Assembly: GCF_905475395.1 (NCBI RefSeq)
Contig: NC_058339.1
Coordinates: 91,150,520-91,214,519, forward strand
DNA from: Chrysoperla carnea
Lineage: Eukaryota; Arthropoda; Insecta; Neuroptera; Chrysopidae
Length of the DNA stretch: 64,000 bases
Direction: 5' to 3'
Shown here piece by piece: positions 23,887 to 35,767 of this stretch. The notes below the pieces were generated by a model that worked only from the letters and a program-made list of their open reading frames with translations, did not search any database and was not told where the DNA came from. Position 1 is the first letter of the stretch. Every line of letters begins with the position of its first letter. A program made the translations under genes and the position numbers.

Positions 23887-23892
23887 AATAAA
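23887..23892 (+). promoter_or_regulatory. Poly(A) signal AATAAA
   Basis: Canonical AATAAA 126 bp after the stop codon of the plus-strand membrane-protein gene, a usual 3'-UTR spacing. Confidence 0.7.
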
Positions 23893-24102
23893 TATTGCTA
23901 CTTTATTCAGCTAAATAAGCTTTTTTTTTCCACTTTTGTATCAGTTTGCCCAGAGTGTCAATAGTTAAACCCGGGATTGGTTATCGATGTTCGAATACCC
24001 TTTAGAAAGGGAGCTTTATTTCTACCAATATTAAAGATGTTTACACCGAGTGGGCGAAAAAATGTTCAATAATCTAGGCATTGACACGATATACACGGTG
24101 TT

Positions 24103-24712
24103 TTTATACCATGTATATATGAAATATACATAGTATTATAAGTTTAGTCCCAAGTTTGTAACGCTTAAAAATAATGATGCTAGGAAAAAAATCTTGTCAT
24201 AGGTGTTCATAGAATCACCTAATTAGTCCATTTCCGGTTGTCCGTCCGCCCGTCTGTGGTCACGATAACTCAAAAACGAAAAAAGATATCGAGCTGAAAT
24301 TTTTACAGCGTACTCAGGACGTAAAAAGTCAAGTTCGTAAATGAGCATCATAGGTCAATTGGGTCTTGGGTCCGTAAGACCCATCTTATAAACCGTTAGA
24401 GATAGAACAAAAGTTTAAATGTAAAAAATTGTTCCTTATCAAAAATTAAACAACTTTTGTTTGAAACACTTTTTCGTAAACATCACTGTTTACCCGTGAG
24501 GGCGCCAATGAGGCGGAAATTTTATAATATGTGTACAAACTGTACACTAAATGTCGGTCGGTAATGCAGAAACCTATAAAGTCATTTATAGGTACTATAC
24601 ATGTATGTGTCACATGTTTGTATATGTAATGTGATAAAGAAATCAACACTGACTATGCATGGTGTTTCAACAATTAACTCAGTCAATTGTTTGTTTTCAC
24701 TTGTTTTATTTT
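24103..24712 (+). repeat. Family A repeat, copy A4 (full length)
   Basis: Runs from ATACCATGTATATATGAAAT, where ATGTATAT/ATATACAT forms an 8-bp stem, to 'caattaactcagtcaattg' and 'gttttcacttg'. It has the CCGTCCGCCCGTCTG run and 'cgtaaacatcactgttta'. It can serve as the reference copy for the family. Confidence 0.9.
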
Positions 24713-25189
24713 AGATTTTTAAACAATTTATTCCACGTAAAATGATTTGCATAAAAAGTTCTTATCTCATGGGAGTGGATAATAGAATATATTTTCCATT
24801 ACTTTGTATGGGTACTTATTATCTATTATTTTAGAAATATGAAAATTATATTTTATCTAATATTTATTTATCTACTGTTCAAATGTTCAGTGTTGTGTTG
24901 AATCTGCATGACAAATGAAGATACATCATAAACAGCTTCTACGTTCGTATGTATCAAATAGAAGAATGCAGATAGAAGGTTCTACCTTAGAATAGAATAT
25001 TACTCAAAAGACTAATTTATAAAATATATCTAAACTAACTATGCCAAATACATTACATTTTATAACAATGAATGCTTTTATTATGTGCTTTTACTTTTAC
25101 TTAGGACCCTGTTCTAATTTATTTTCATACAACACATACAGCTTCTTCTTTGCGCCTCCATCCCTTCTCCAAAACCCCGGTTCACTCAC
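24713..25189. other. AT-rich sequence, no gene seen
   Basis: No repeat or frame was recognised. Confidence 0.4.
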
Positions 25190-25439
25190 ATAGTCTAAGA
25201 GATGAGGTACCGTCCATTTTGATGAAAATTACCGCGATCGTTCTGTGTTATTCATCCAAATCTTTGTCTTAAATTTCAATGTAACCCCGAAGGTCCGACT
25301 TACAAATTTTCGATATTTGACATGTGATATCGTTTTTTCGAAGTTTTTATCTCGAGTATCGTTTTTTTCTATTAACTGTTAATTGCAACTCGCCAACTGG
25401 CGTTAATAGTTCATCTTATATATTTAAACGAGCAATTTT

Positions 25440-25510
<71 letters not shown>

Positions 25511-25565
25511 ACGATCTGAGTATGTAGGGGTTTTTTGGGGCGATAAGTCGATCTAATAAGGTTTC
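25190..25565 (+). repeat. Family F repeat with an (AT)n core, copy F1
   Basis: Words on both sides of a long (AT)n tract ('tatatttaaacgagcaatt' before, 'ggggcgataagtcgatcta' after) recur inverted at 56500-56710. The dinucleotide tract is therefore part of the element. Confidence 0.8.
25442..25508. repeat. (AT)n microsatellite
   Basis: An uninterrupted AT run of about 33 units. An open frame over it reads as Tyr-Ile repeats and is not a gene. Confidence 0.95.
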
Positions 25566-26522
25566 ATTTTAAAAATACGTCGTTTTATCCGTCTTTTCAT
25601 GAAAAACTCAAACCGGCAATGCAAATTATAACTCTTCCTCACATCTATTGGTGTATATCGTAGTTAATGAAATAAAATACCGGGACATTCAAATTGGTAT
25701 TTGTGTGGAGACATTTAAAACGGTCTTCTATTAGTGATAAAATTTGTGTCTTTTTAAGAATACCGAGCAAAGCTCGGTCATCCAGATATTACTAATTAAA
25801 ATCAGAAGACCCAAATTCAGTAGTTACAATTTCGACTATCAGATGGCAATAGGTATTTATACTTACTATTTTTTAAGGCCAATAAAAATATTCAAATTGA
25901 AATTTTATAAATCCCGCCAACAGGCGCTATAACAAACTACAAAAAACAATAATTTTATTATTTCCAATCAATAAGGATCGGTAGGCGTTGACGATGAATG
26001 ACTCGCTTTGAGGAATCGAAAAATTTCTGCACGGAAAGAAATGCATAGCGTTTATTACAATGCTGGTATGGTAAAGAGACAGATACTATAGTATCTATGT
26101 TAGCATAAGTAATATTACAGTATTGAATAGGGCTATCCACCAAAAGTGTTTTGGGTGCGCGCCTTCCAGTATAGGCCTGACGTCCTAAATGTATTGCCTA
26201 TACTATTATTTTCGTAATTAAATTATCTTTCTTCTGGTACTAATTTCGATTGATTAACAGATCGGTGTCTGATCTGTTCATAGCAAATGAACAAGTAAGT
26301 CATGATAGGTAACTACATCGATCAGTTAGCCAATTGAAATTGGTATCAGACGCAAGATTATCTAATTTAAAAAAAAAAACATTCATGAAAAAAATTGAGT
26401 AAAAATAAATTTATTTAAAAATAGCCATGATCATTTTTCGATAAGAAAATTCTGATATGAGTGTTTAAAAATTAATAAAATTTCATAAAAAATATGTCTC
26501 ATCTGCTTAGTGTCGATTTATA
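25566..26522. other. Sequence without a supported gene
   Basis: Short frames at 25744-25932 (plus) and 25958-26143 (minus) lack coding character. A patch at 26128-26190 is more GC-rich. A word pattern near 26220-26275 ('gattgattaacagatcg') resembles 43060-43090. Confidence 0.35.
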
Positions 26523-26909
26523 TTCGTTGTGTGCGTAGTCATGGTGGGGACAATAAAATCGATGCCAGCGCTTTAAGTGAAAAATTTTGGAATTAAAGGG
26601 GGCTGTTATGACTAATTTGCAATTCTTTACATGTTAATATAATAGAAATGTCAAATTAAAATTATTGAAAAACACGAATTAATTAAACTTAATGCATTAA
26701 AAATTGTGAAAATAAGAAATCAAATTGAACAAATATTATTTTTCAAATGTTAATTATCATAATTATTTATTTAAATTTGTGAGACAAGAATATTAAATTT
26801 TAAATGTAAGTCTTAAATGCAATCCATACAATTATATATGCATCCATACAATTCTATAATTAAAGTAGTGTATCGTTACCATGGAAACGAAACTCACGCA
26901 CGGAGCGAA
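26523..26909 (+). mobile_element. Family C TIR element (MITE), copy C2
   Basis: Near-identical to C1 and C3. TA lies directly outside both ends (TA|TTCGTTG...GAGCGAA|TA), consistent with a TA target-site duplication. Confidence 0.85.
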
Positions 26910-27352
26910 TAGAAATTTTTCTATTCCTCAATGTTGGGACTTTCACTGTCATCGATTGCTGATCCAAAAGCCTCACATAGAATAAAATGTCATGACCAAT
27001 TTTTCGTTTCTTGGACTATAAGAAGCCTTAGTTACAATTACAATAATAGTTATACTTAATTTTGGTGCGTCGTTCGCTCCTATCATAACATCGTATAATA
27101 TTTATCATTCAAGAAAAATCTGTATCATTCATTTTCATGAAAATCTTTTATATACCTACGACGTACCTGCCTAATAATGATGTTTAGTCTTTATCAGAGC
27201 GTCTAGAGTGTTGTTTAATTTTCATATATTCAGGGGTAAGTTGCTTTGTCTCTCAAATTCTTTTCGTTTCTAATTTTAAAATATTTTTACTAAGTATGAG
27301 AGATTCAAAATCCTTGTAAATGTAAATACAAATTTTGGTCAGGTCAGGAGTA
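26910..27352. other. Sequence without a supported gene
   Basis: Mixed composition; no frame or shared repeat noticed. Confidence 0.35.
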
Positions 27353-27640
27353 ATTTTTATACCATGTATATATGAAATATACATAGTATATTAAGTTTCG
27401 TCCCAAGTTTGTAACGCTTAAAAATAATATTGATGCTACGAAAAAAAATTTGGAATAGGTGTTAGAATCACCTAATTAGTCCATTTCCGGTTGTCCATCC
27501 GTCCGTTCGTCCGTCCGTCTGTGGACACGATAACTCAAAAACAAAAAAAGATATCGAGCTGAAATTTTTACAGCGTTCTCAGGACGTAAAAAGTGAGGCC
27601 GAGTTCGAATGAGCATCATAGGTCAATTGGGTCTTGGGTC
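27353..27640 (+). repeat. Family A repeat, copy A5 (5' half)
   Basis: Begins at ATACCATGTATATATGAAAT and stops after 'gtcaattgggtcttgggtc'; the 3' half is missing. Confidence 0.85.
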
Positions 27641-28070
27641 AACTTTCCTTGGCGCTCGCAGTACCTTAAACTGTAAAAATAACAGTTAAACTGTAAAAAA
27701 TAACAGTATGTTCAAATAACATACCAAAAAAGCAGCTTTTCGTTTTAAAGTGGCGTAATGTGCGTATTTCCAGCAAGGATTTTTTAATGCAGTTTTATTC
27801 CTGTTCCGTTTGAGAAAGCTTGATTGTGACATAAATGATTGAATTGGTGAAGAAGGTTGGGGTATAAAAAATATATAGTTTTTAGGGTACATTCAGCCCT
27901 CTTTTATTAGGTACTCATTTCTATATTTAGTAGTATATAAGTTGTTGAAATAAACACATTGTTTAAATTGGACATATATTGGAGTTCGAATATTCGATGT
28001 AGTGATTTAAACAGTTTTATAACTCAATTTATTATATACAAAATTATATTGTAAATTTACTTAATATTTC

Positions 28071-28518
28071 ATGTGATGGAACTTAGCAGGGTGATTTTCG
28101 AATTTAAAAAAAAGAAAAGTTGTGCTAGAATGTGCTAGATTTGTGCTACAATGTGCCGTTGAGAAAATTGGAAAATTCGGAAAAATATAAAAATGGCAGC
28201 CAAAAACAAATTTTGCGTTAGGTGATTTCATTTTTATTTTTGGCTGCCATTTCTGTATTTTCCCGAATTTTCGAATTTCATCAACGACACATTGTAGCAC
28301 AACACAAACACATTATAGTACAACTTTTGATTTTTTGAAATTCAAAAATCACCCTGCTAAGTTCCACCAAAAAAAATTTAATTTTTGGCTGCCATTTCTG
28401 TAATTTTCCGAATTTTCGAATTTTATCGACGGCACATTGTAGCACAACTCTAGCACATTCTACCACAACTTTTCTTTTTTTTTTAAATTCGAAAATCACC
28501 CTGCTAAGTTCCACCACA
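28071..28518. mobile_element. Mutator-like MITE with 10-bp flanking repeats, 448 bp
   Basis: Flanked by identical 10-mers TTAATATTTC at 28061-28070 and 28519-28528. Long inverted ends share GGAACTTAGCAGGGTGATTT and 'ttgtgct...aatgtgc'. Inside, an inverted arm ends near 28366 and is followed by a third arm in the same inverted orientation (28384-28513). The element is therefore one arm facing two tandem opposite arms. A 9-10 bp duplication with long inverted repeats fits Mutator-type elements. Minus-strand open frames at 28061-28604 are products of these arms. Confidence 0.75.
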
Positions 28519-28603
28519 TTAATATTTCGTAACATTCTAATCGTGTCACTCAAACTCAAAACCCACACACATTCATACTTGGTTCGTTCGTTGCATACAA
28601 GCA

Positions 28604-29499
28604 ACTCAAACTCTCAATTGATAATTATTATGGATAAACTGATATACACCAATTTACTTACTAAAATCTATGTAATAAACTTACTATGGTACGAGGGCTG
28701 GCAACGTTGGTGAAAGTTGTATTCCGAGACGGCTGTATTTTGGAAACTTCTTTCCGTATGCAGTTGGACGAAGTCTAAGTCAATTCTGAAAATTTTATAG
28801 GTAGCAGATTATTTAAATAAATAAATGACTTCAAAAGTAGGTTTGTGGTAAAACGGTAGATGGATTATATGTTTTCATAAATTTCTCAAAAACTAGTCGG
28901 TGGAAAAAAAAATTATTTTAATTAAAGTTAAAACCCTAATAAATGATTGAAAAGAAAAAAACCCGTTGTGCCCGACTAATTAAGTCTGTATGAGCACGGT
29001 AATGGGGACACAAATTTAAATAAATATATATTTTCAATATTTTTTTTTTCGTTTACATTCATGAAGTTATAACTAAAATTGCCTTGGTGCTCGTACTACC
29101 TTAATGTACGTCTTACATAGGAAAGCGCCAGCATTAATTAACGTGGAATGCGCGCAGGTGAAAAAATCGAATTTCTGTCTGTCAATTTAAAAATACGGAT
29201 CATGTATGCACGTGCCTACTTCGTTATATGGATCAATGTTAATCGTGCAATGTTAGGACAACATTTTGGTGTCCATTTCCTCTAAAACTAGAAAAGATAA
29301 ATAGGCCAATAGAATAATGGAAAAATATATGGCTTACGTGTTGTTGTCGGTTACACAGGTCAGAGTGGTTTTAATCTATGAAGGGGGGTACTAACATAAT
29401 GAACCTGCCGAGCCCGCTCGCCCGGAACCTGGGGACTGGAGTTATTCAGCAAATAAAACAAAGTTATTTTAAAGTCGACAATTTACGCAGTTTTTTCAG
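28604..29499. other. Sequence without a supported gene
   Basis: A motif 'gggctggcaacgttgg' at 28696-28711 and a GC-rich stretch at 29400-29445 resemble DNA-transposon ends but no matching partners were found. Confidence 0.3.
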
Positions 29500-29601
29500 G
29501 AATGTGCATTAGTAAACGCAGTAAACCGTCCTGCGATACCAGATGTATTTCATCCCTACCAAATTTCAACACATATCCAAAATCCAGCCGCGCCGTCTTG
29601 A
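29500..29601 (+). pseudogene. Orphan exon-like open stretch with acceptor (unrecognised)
   Basis: TTTTTTCAG at 29491-29499 is a strong acceptor-like site. The frame that opens directly after it codes 33 residues (starting ECALVNAVNRPAIPDVFHPY) and ends in TGA. The composition is protein-like, but no donor exon, start codon or family can be seen. It could be a lone terminal exon, a retained fragment, or chance. Confidence 0.25.
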
Positions 29602-29738
29602 AATCATTTTTTTTCACATGACGTTGCTCTTATACCATTATACACTGACCTTACTACCGTCATCCAAATAATGTTTGATAACTCTATCTCACTTAAACTA
29701 CAATGGGATAAAGTGAATAAAATATATTTCGAAAATCT

Positions 29739-30142
29739 GTCGCAGCCAAATAGTTAAATTAGCCGCTTAGTTAACAGCCTAGTTTAGTTAAACAACCGTT
29801 TACTTAAATTTTGTGGTTCTGGTCAAAATTTTATACATTACATGTTTTATATTTTGGACGATTCTAAGTATTTTTTGACTCGTGACAATTTTTACTAAAC
29901 CTCACAGTTTTCGATCTATAACTGTTAAAAAAAATATTTTTCAAAAAATTCAGTTATTTATCGAAAGCGGTGGGGTTTGGTGAAAATTGTTACGAGTCAA
30001 AAAATACTTAGAATCGTCGAAAATATAACATCTAATGGCTTTTTAATTAAATTTTTGACCGAAACCACAAAATTTAACTAAATGGCTGTTTAACATAATT
30101 AGGCTGTTAACTAAAAGGCTAATTTAACTATTTGGCTGTGAC
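29739..30142. mobile_element. Fold-back element, 404 bp, roughly 165-bp arms
   Basis: The outer ends GTCGCAGCCAAATAGTTAA and its complement (CTATTTGGCTGTGAC) are inverted. Inner matches include 'aaaattttgtggtt'/'aaccacaaaattt' and 'agtattttttgactcgt'/'acgagtcaaaaaatact'. The centre is near 29940. Non-coding, no duplication recognised. Confidence 0.85.
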
Positions 30143-31015
30143 GTACATACAGTGAAACAAAAAACACCGTGTACCCATAATATGCTATTAAATGTATTTA
30201 TATACGTCATTTTAGAGTATATTGCTAACTGGCTCTGTTCGTCAGCCGTAATTCGTAGTGATATAAACTATCATATACCTAAAACTATTGCTGAGTAGTT
30301 ACTAAACACTAGCTGGTGTAGTCGTGAGCAAGAATTAATTGATCATATATAGAGAAGTTTATCACACAATTAGATAGAGAACATCTGCAGGCAAAAACAT
30401 ACGTGAGATCTATTTTAATAGCAAGAAATCTATGATACAGATTGAGTCTGTTAAATAATACAGAATGCTCTCAAAACGGGTCACATGTTTCCCGACTGAA
30501 ACAGCTTTTAATTCAAGATCAATCAGTTGCTCATTCACGTTACGTGACTATGTTATCTAATATCAATATTCTCACGTTCTTATGATCAAGGAAATAAAAC
30601 CGAAAAAACAGTCTAATTATTAATTATTAATTTTTAATTATTTTGGTCTTTACTCAAAGTTTATTTTTAAATTTTATTACTTTGGAATAAAAAAACTGGT
30701 CAAATTGATAATTTAATAGTGTTATGTATTCAAATATTTCAATAAACTTGTAGTAATTTTGAATGCAGACCAAAATATTGAAAAAATTATAAATGCGAAT
30801 TTTGTCATGAAAATCGGTATATGTGCATAAAAAATATTCTAAGGAACTTTTTCTAATAATTTTTTTCGATATCAATAACCATCTCTGGCTCTACGCAAAT
30901 TTTAAGAGTATGCCCTACTTGCCAATTTGTAGTAGGCGTTTAAGGTTTAGGTTTCGGTTATATCTTAAAAAATGTGACCCACTCCCCAGTATTACTGTAC
31001 AAATTTTCAAATAAA
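30143..31015. other. AT-rich sequence, no gene seen
   Basis: Short frames at 30654-30875 (minus) and 30823-31014 (plus) are AT-rich artefacts. Words near 30776-30970 ('cgaattttgtcatgaaaatcggtat', shortened: 'atgaaaatcggtatat') recur at about 34490-34590. Confidence 0.35.
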
Positions 31016-31518
31016 TCCATACTGGTACTCTTTCACGCCTAAACGGCTGCACGGATTTTGATGAAATTTGGTATGGTGATAGATGATAACCTAGAAATGG
31101 TCATAGGCAATAAATAATCACGCCATCGTTCTTAGGGGGTAGGCAGTAGGCAGATAACTAAATTGAGTTAGTGATTTTTAGTCGATTTTGTTGGGACTTT
31201 TGCTCTTTCACGTCTAAACGGCTGAACAGATTTTGATGAAATTTAGTAAGGTAATAGATGGTTACCTAAAAACGGATATAAGATCAAAATGATCACGTCA
31301 TCGTACTTAGGGGGTAGGAAGTAGGCAGAAAACTGAATTGAGTTAGTGATTTGTTTATGCTTTTTGCTGGGAGTTTTGCTCTATCATGCCTAAACGGCTG
31401 AACGGATTTTGATGAAATTTAGTTAGGTGATAGATAGTAACCTAGAAAAGGATATGGAATATGGGGGGAGGGGTGAAAGTGGGAATGTTGCCCAGCAAAG
31501 CGGGTAGTTCACAGCTAG
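31016..31518 (+). mobile_element. Helitron-like element with three internal units, 503 bp
   Basis: TC start after A, CTAG end before T. Three imperfect 176-bp units begin near 31026, 31201 and 31378, each with 'tttgatgaaattt' and 'taaacggctg'. The 3' tail is 'gcaaagcgggtagttca'. Nearly the same element is at 41049-41597. Confidence 0.8.
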
Positions 31519-31994
31519 TATTCCTATAAATGACGAAAGTGTGAGGGTACCTTCATCTTAAATGCGACACACACTGTATATAACGAACAATACCAGAGTA
31601 TAATATTGTGGTTAAAATCAGACACCCTCTGAATATAATTTTGAATCAATTAGTTCAACTAAAGTTACATTAAGGTGGTGTTTAACCAAGAGTGAGTGTG
31701 GTAAGTCAAATTTGGTTTATTTTGATAGTTTGATAGTCTATCTAACTATAAGTCTGTGAGTCTATGAGTAGTCTGTCTTCTATATGTTTGTTAACTCAAG
31801 CAATATGAGTTATATAATTATTAATGCCTTCCAATAGGTATGTATGTATGTAATACATAGATCCAACAGGATTCACTGGAATAGTTTAGTTTATATTATA
31901 TAATACGTTTATTTATAACGACCAAACCCATTATTTGGTCCTATAATAATTTCATAATTATTTACAACATGTATAATTTATTACAAACCGTATA
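31519..31994. other. Sequence without a supported gene
   Basis: Contains 'atgcgacacacactgtata', also seen at 34639-34658 next to element J1. No frame. Confidence 0.35.
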
Positions 31995-32115
31995 ATACGG
32001 TAGTTGTTGCTTGACGTCGATTTGCCATATTACGTATAAAAATGTAAAACTAGACTTTAGATATCATGATGAAATTTGAAAGTGAAATTAAAATTCATTA
32101 AAAAACGAAGAAGAA
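31995..32115 (+). repeat. Repeat M, copy 1
   Basis: Inverse match to about 34030-34140. The shared words are 'aaaatgtaaaactagact' and 'gaaagtgaaattaaaatt'. Confidence 0.7.
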
Positions 32116-32124
32116 AAACATATT

Positions 32125-32398
32125 GTAAACCGTTAGAGATAGAACAAAAGTTTAAATGTAAAAAATGGTCCTTATCAAAAAATTAAACAACTTTTGTTTG
32201 AAACATTTTTTCGTAAACATCACTGTTTACCCGTGAGAGCGCCAATTAGGCGGAAATTTTGTAGTATGTACTATACTTGATTATCAGTTATGTATGTGTC
32301 ACATGTTTGTATGTGTAATGTGATAAAGAAATCAGCACTGACTATGCATGGTATTTCAACAATTAACTCAGTCAATTGTTTGTTTTCACTTGTTTTTC
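32125..32398 (+). repeat. Family A repeat, copy A6 (3' half)
   Basis: Covers only 'accgttagagatagaac' through 'caattaactcagtcaattg'. Very close to the 3' half of A15. Confidence 0.85.
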
Positions 32399-32879
32399 AT
32401 TGAGTTGAAATTTAACAAATCGCATTTAAAAAGACAGTTTTCTGTCAACAGGTGTGCATTGATATTTACAAAATATATTTAATCATCTAAACCATTTACT
32501 CAGTATTTAAGGTGTGTTAACATCTCTCCCCTGACGCGTTTTAATTTGTAATTGTTCCTGCCAGTCAACAGGTATAAAACACACTTGATGTACTTCGTAA
32601 TAGTTTCACATATACTTACTTGCTATGCTACCAATTTGAATATAAACACAAGACTAGCTAGATGGTAACTCTTGTTACAGGAATCAGGAATCACATATGG
32701 TATAACCATCATAATATTGGATATATATCTCCCCCTTCCTTCATTAATCGGTCCTTTCCTAGTTCCTCTACGTATTTAATATAAATACAAACTACAGCAT
32801 GTTTAAAAATATTGTTAAATAGACCAGTCAAGAATGCTGCTGAATCATAATTGTTTTGGAACAAATAACCTTATCCTAC
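32399..32879. other. Sequence without a supported gene
   Basis: Lies directly downstream (minus strand) of the profilin-like stretch; a partner exon was looked for but not found. Confidence 0.35.
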
Positions 32880-33119
32880 TTATATACGATTTCGATCTAA
32901 TTGTATATATTTTGTATCTCCAATAAGGATTCCAGATGTATGAATCCCAAATCCATACATTGGACCTTCATCTACTTCATATGCAAGCTGTTCTGCCTCT
33001 TTTGAAACAGCAGAAATTCGTAACTCAGAGCGATCAATTTGAACTTCGTTACCAGAAAATCCTCTGATCTCCGAAAATAATTCAAATTTAGAAAAATACT
33101 TTTGAAGATATATTCTTAA
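32880..33119 (-). pseudogene. Profilin-like exon or fragment
   Basis: An open minus-strand frame of about 79 codons without a usable ATG at its start. Its downstream half reads AYEVDEGPMYGFGIHTSGIL then IGDTKYIQLDRNRI, followed by a stop at 32880-32882. The pattern SGI.IGDTKYI.L resembles the profilin segment in which a Gly-rich strand leads into TKY[MI]..[IL]. The rest (FELFSEIRGFSGNEVQIDRS) would correspond to the preceding helix. The match is from memory and partial. The frame abuts a retroelement-like tail (K2) upstream, and no partner exon was found. It may be a real internal exon with a donor at ATC|GTATAT, or a broken copy. Profilins bind actin monomers. Confidence 0.35.
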
Positions 33120-33137
33120 CGACCAAACCCTGGTAAA

Positions 33138-33235
33138 AAATCAAAATCGGTTCATCCGTTTAAGAACTACGATGTCACACATAGGCATATACACTCACGC
33201 GTTCAAACTTATAACACTCCTCTGTTTGCGTCGGG
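33138..33235 (+). mobile_element. Family K retroelement-like tail, copy K2
   Basis: Shares 'aaaatcggttcatccgttta' and 'caaacttataacactcct' with 17970-18068. Only the 3' part is present. Confidence 0.55.
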
Positions 33236-34029
33236 GGCTAAAATTTAGTGTAAATAGTTAATGAAGACATTGGGTCAAGATGGAATGCCTTTCCTGTCAT
33301 ATGTTTAAAGCACATTGTTTTCCTTATTTATGAAAGTATTATATTAATTTTCCTTTTCATGCTAACTAGCTTAATTTCACTCAAACTACAATTGTCTGAC
33401 GATAATTAAAATTTTGGAAATCAATTGCCAATAACCTAATTGTCATTGCATAAAAAATTATGTAGAAAGAGAATTGATTCTGCAGTCGTACTTAGTTGTT
33501 GCAAAGTATTTTAAAATACAATTTTTATAAATTTTGACCAATTATATGGTGTAATAATATATTTATTCTTCCTGTATACCGAATATATAATATTCATTTC
33601 TAATACGTACTTATGTAATAACATAATTATGGTGTTATATTTCAAACGATCCAATTCAAATCATTGCTTGGTTTCACGCTTCTTCAAATAAAATTTAGAT
33701 ATAAAATTTCTCACCATTTTGAAAACTTCGTTCAAAGTGGCAGGCGGTGATAAAAACTTTTGAGGAATAAATTACAAAAATAGAAAGTACAAGTTTTCAA
33801 ATGAGGTATTGAGATTCGAAATTCGATGCTTTTTTACACAAATACAAATTTCCTTTAATACTTTGTTGAAGGAATCTTAACAATAGGCTTGTTGACAAAA
33901 ATTTTTAAATGTACGGGCAGAAAAGTGAAATTGCTTTTTGAAAATCTTTAGTAGTATCGAAAAAATATGAACGTTTAAAATTCCTTATTAAACAAAGAGA
34001 TACATATAAAATATATATAAAACTTTGTC
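33236..34029. other. AT-rich sequence, no gene seen
   Basis: No shared repeat or long frame recognised. Confidence 0.4.
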
Positions 34030-34140
34030 ACTTTCAATTTTCAAACTTTAATCAATTTTAATTTCACTTTCAAATTTTGTCATGGTATCAAGTCTAGTTT
34101 TACATTTTTATGGGTAATATGGTCAATTTGACATCAGCAT
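34030..34140 (-). repeat. Repeat M, copy 2 (inverted)
   Basis: Inverse counterpart of 31995-32115. The adjacent plus frame at 34110-34352 (80 codons, starting MGNMVNLTSALSPIDMSF) begins inside it. It has somewhat protein-like composition, but there is no recognisable family or splice signal. Confidence 0.65.
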
Positions 34141-34659
34141 TATCCCCTATCGATATGAGTTTCATCAGTAGTAGAGTTGAATCGTCTGAATGTGGCTCTA
34201 GTTTGTACGACATCAGTTTGGTGTGTTATAAAAGATGGAATCAAATCAATCAAATTATTTTGTTGCAATTTACAGCATATTTAATTGAACCCTCCTTCAG
34301 TTTTCAGTTGAAATTAACTACATATATAATTTGTGGATTTAATAAGAAATGATTAATCAATACCAAATATCATCTTAGTCCTCCGTTTTTATATCTATAT
34401 CAGGATTAGGGCTGTAAAAATTTAGTCGTTTGCTTGGATTAAACACAGTCAAGACAATTTTTACCAAAATACTGAAAAAGTTAAAAAGATGAGAATTTTG
34501 TCTTGAAAATCGGTATATGGGTATAAAAAAATTTGTAGTAGGCTTAATTTAAAGTTCAGTTTTCGGTTATGTATCTTGTAAAATGTCACCCACCACTCTG
34601 TATGACTATAACAAAAATATGGGGATTTTCTTATTTTAAATGCGACACACTGTATACAG

Positions 34660-35209
34660 AGTGGGCCATTTTAATCTGTACACTGAGATATCTCGGTTTA
34701 ATAGCCGTTATTCTAATAAAGATAGAATAACACTTTAAATTAGAATTTTGATCCTCATAAAAAACTATTTTTCGGAGGAAATGCAACTTAAAAACATATA
34801 ATTATTACATAAATTTGCATAAAGTTTATTGATAATTTTAGGTCAAAGCCATGGGCACAGACGAATGTCCTCTAATGCCCTTGACAACTTTTGTTTAAAG
34901 CATTTTTTAATTGTTAGCATATTTTATTTTGATTAAATGCAATAATGACATATTTTTAAGTGGCATTTCCTCCGAAAGCTGACGATTTTCGAAAAAATGT
35001 TAGTTTTTTTTAACTTTCTGACTTAAAGTGTTATTCTATCTATATCTCATCGTTTAGGATCAAAATTGGCTCATAAAGAAACCCGAAGAACTAGGTCCAA
35101 TCTGAAGTCAGAAAATGATCAAACTCTGCAACTTTTGCTTAAGTTATTTTTTGAATGCTTTTGAACTACAAAACGAGATATTTAGGTGTATAGATTAAAA
35201 TGGCCCACC
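34660..35209. mobile_element. Family J palindromic element, copy J1, 550 bp
   Basis: The ends GTGGGCCATTTTAATCT and AGATTAAAATGGCCCAC are inverted, followed by inverted 'agatagaataacacttta' and 'ttcggaggaaatgc'/'gcatttcctccgaaa' blocks. Imperfect dyad symmetry spans the whole element. Related sequence lies at 36850-37440 and 38930-39460. Non-coding. Confidence 0.8.
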
Positions 35210-35767
35210 TTATATATAACAGACCTCCTAGAGCAGCTTGATTCCTAAGATAACCCATCAACTATGTTTTTTAAGATTTGTTTTTTTCTTTTTCAATTCT
35301 AGGAGCACTTAAATATGACAAGTTCATAAAAGTTGAAGTAGCAGTGAATAAGTATTTTATTCATGGTAATTTTTTGAAGATATCTAATTAAGAGAATTTA
35401 TCGCGTTTGGACCTTATATGGTTCCAGTACCTCATTTTAATATCATTAAAAGGGGGCTTACAGTGTATCAGTTCACAAATAGGATTTTACATACATCAAT
35501 TTATTCATATTATAAATATAATCCAAATAAAAAGTGGAAATTTCTAGGAATCACTTTTAATAATGCACTTATTAATTGAATTTCACAATATTATCAGAGT
35601 TGCATAATTTTGGTAGGTATTAAATAGGCATAAATTATTAAATTTTAATATTGTGGACGGTCATTTATGACTATAATCCACAGGTTGTTACTTCTATAGT
35701 AGTAAAATTTTTCTCGCAGTGTTCTAAGAAAATCGACAATTATAATATAAATTATGTTAATATGAAG
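35210..35767. other. AT-rich sequence, no gene seen
   Basis: No shared repeat or frame recognised. Confidence 0.4.

Noticed and set aside
25324..25527. Tyr-Ile repeat protein (also 56548-56730 on minus)
   Set aside because: Simple translation of an (AT)n microsatellite.
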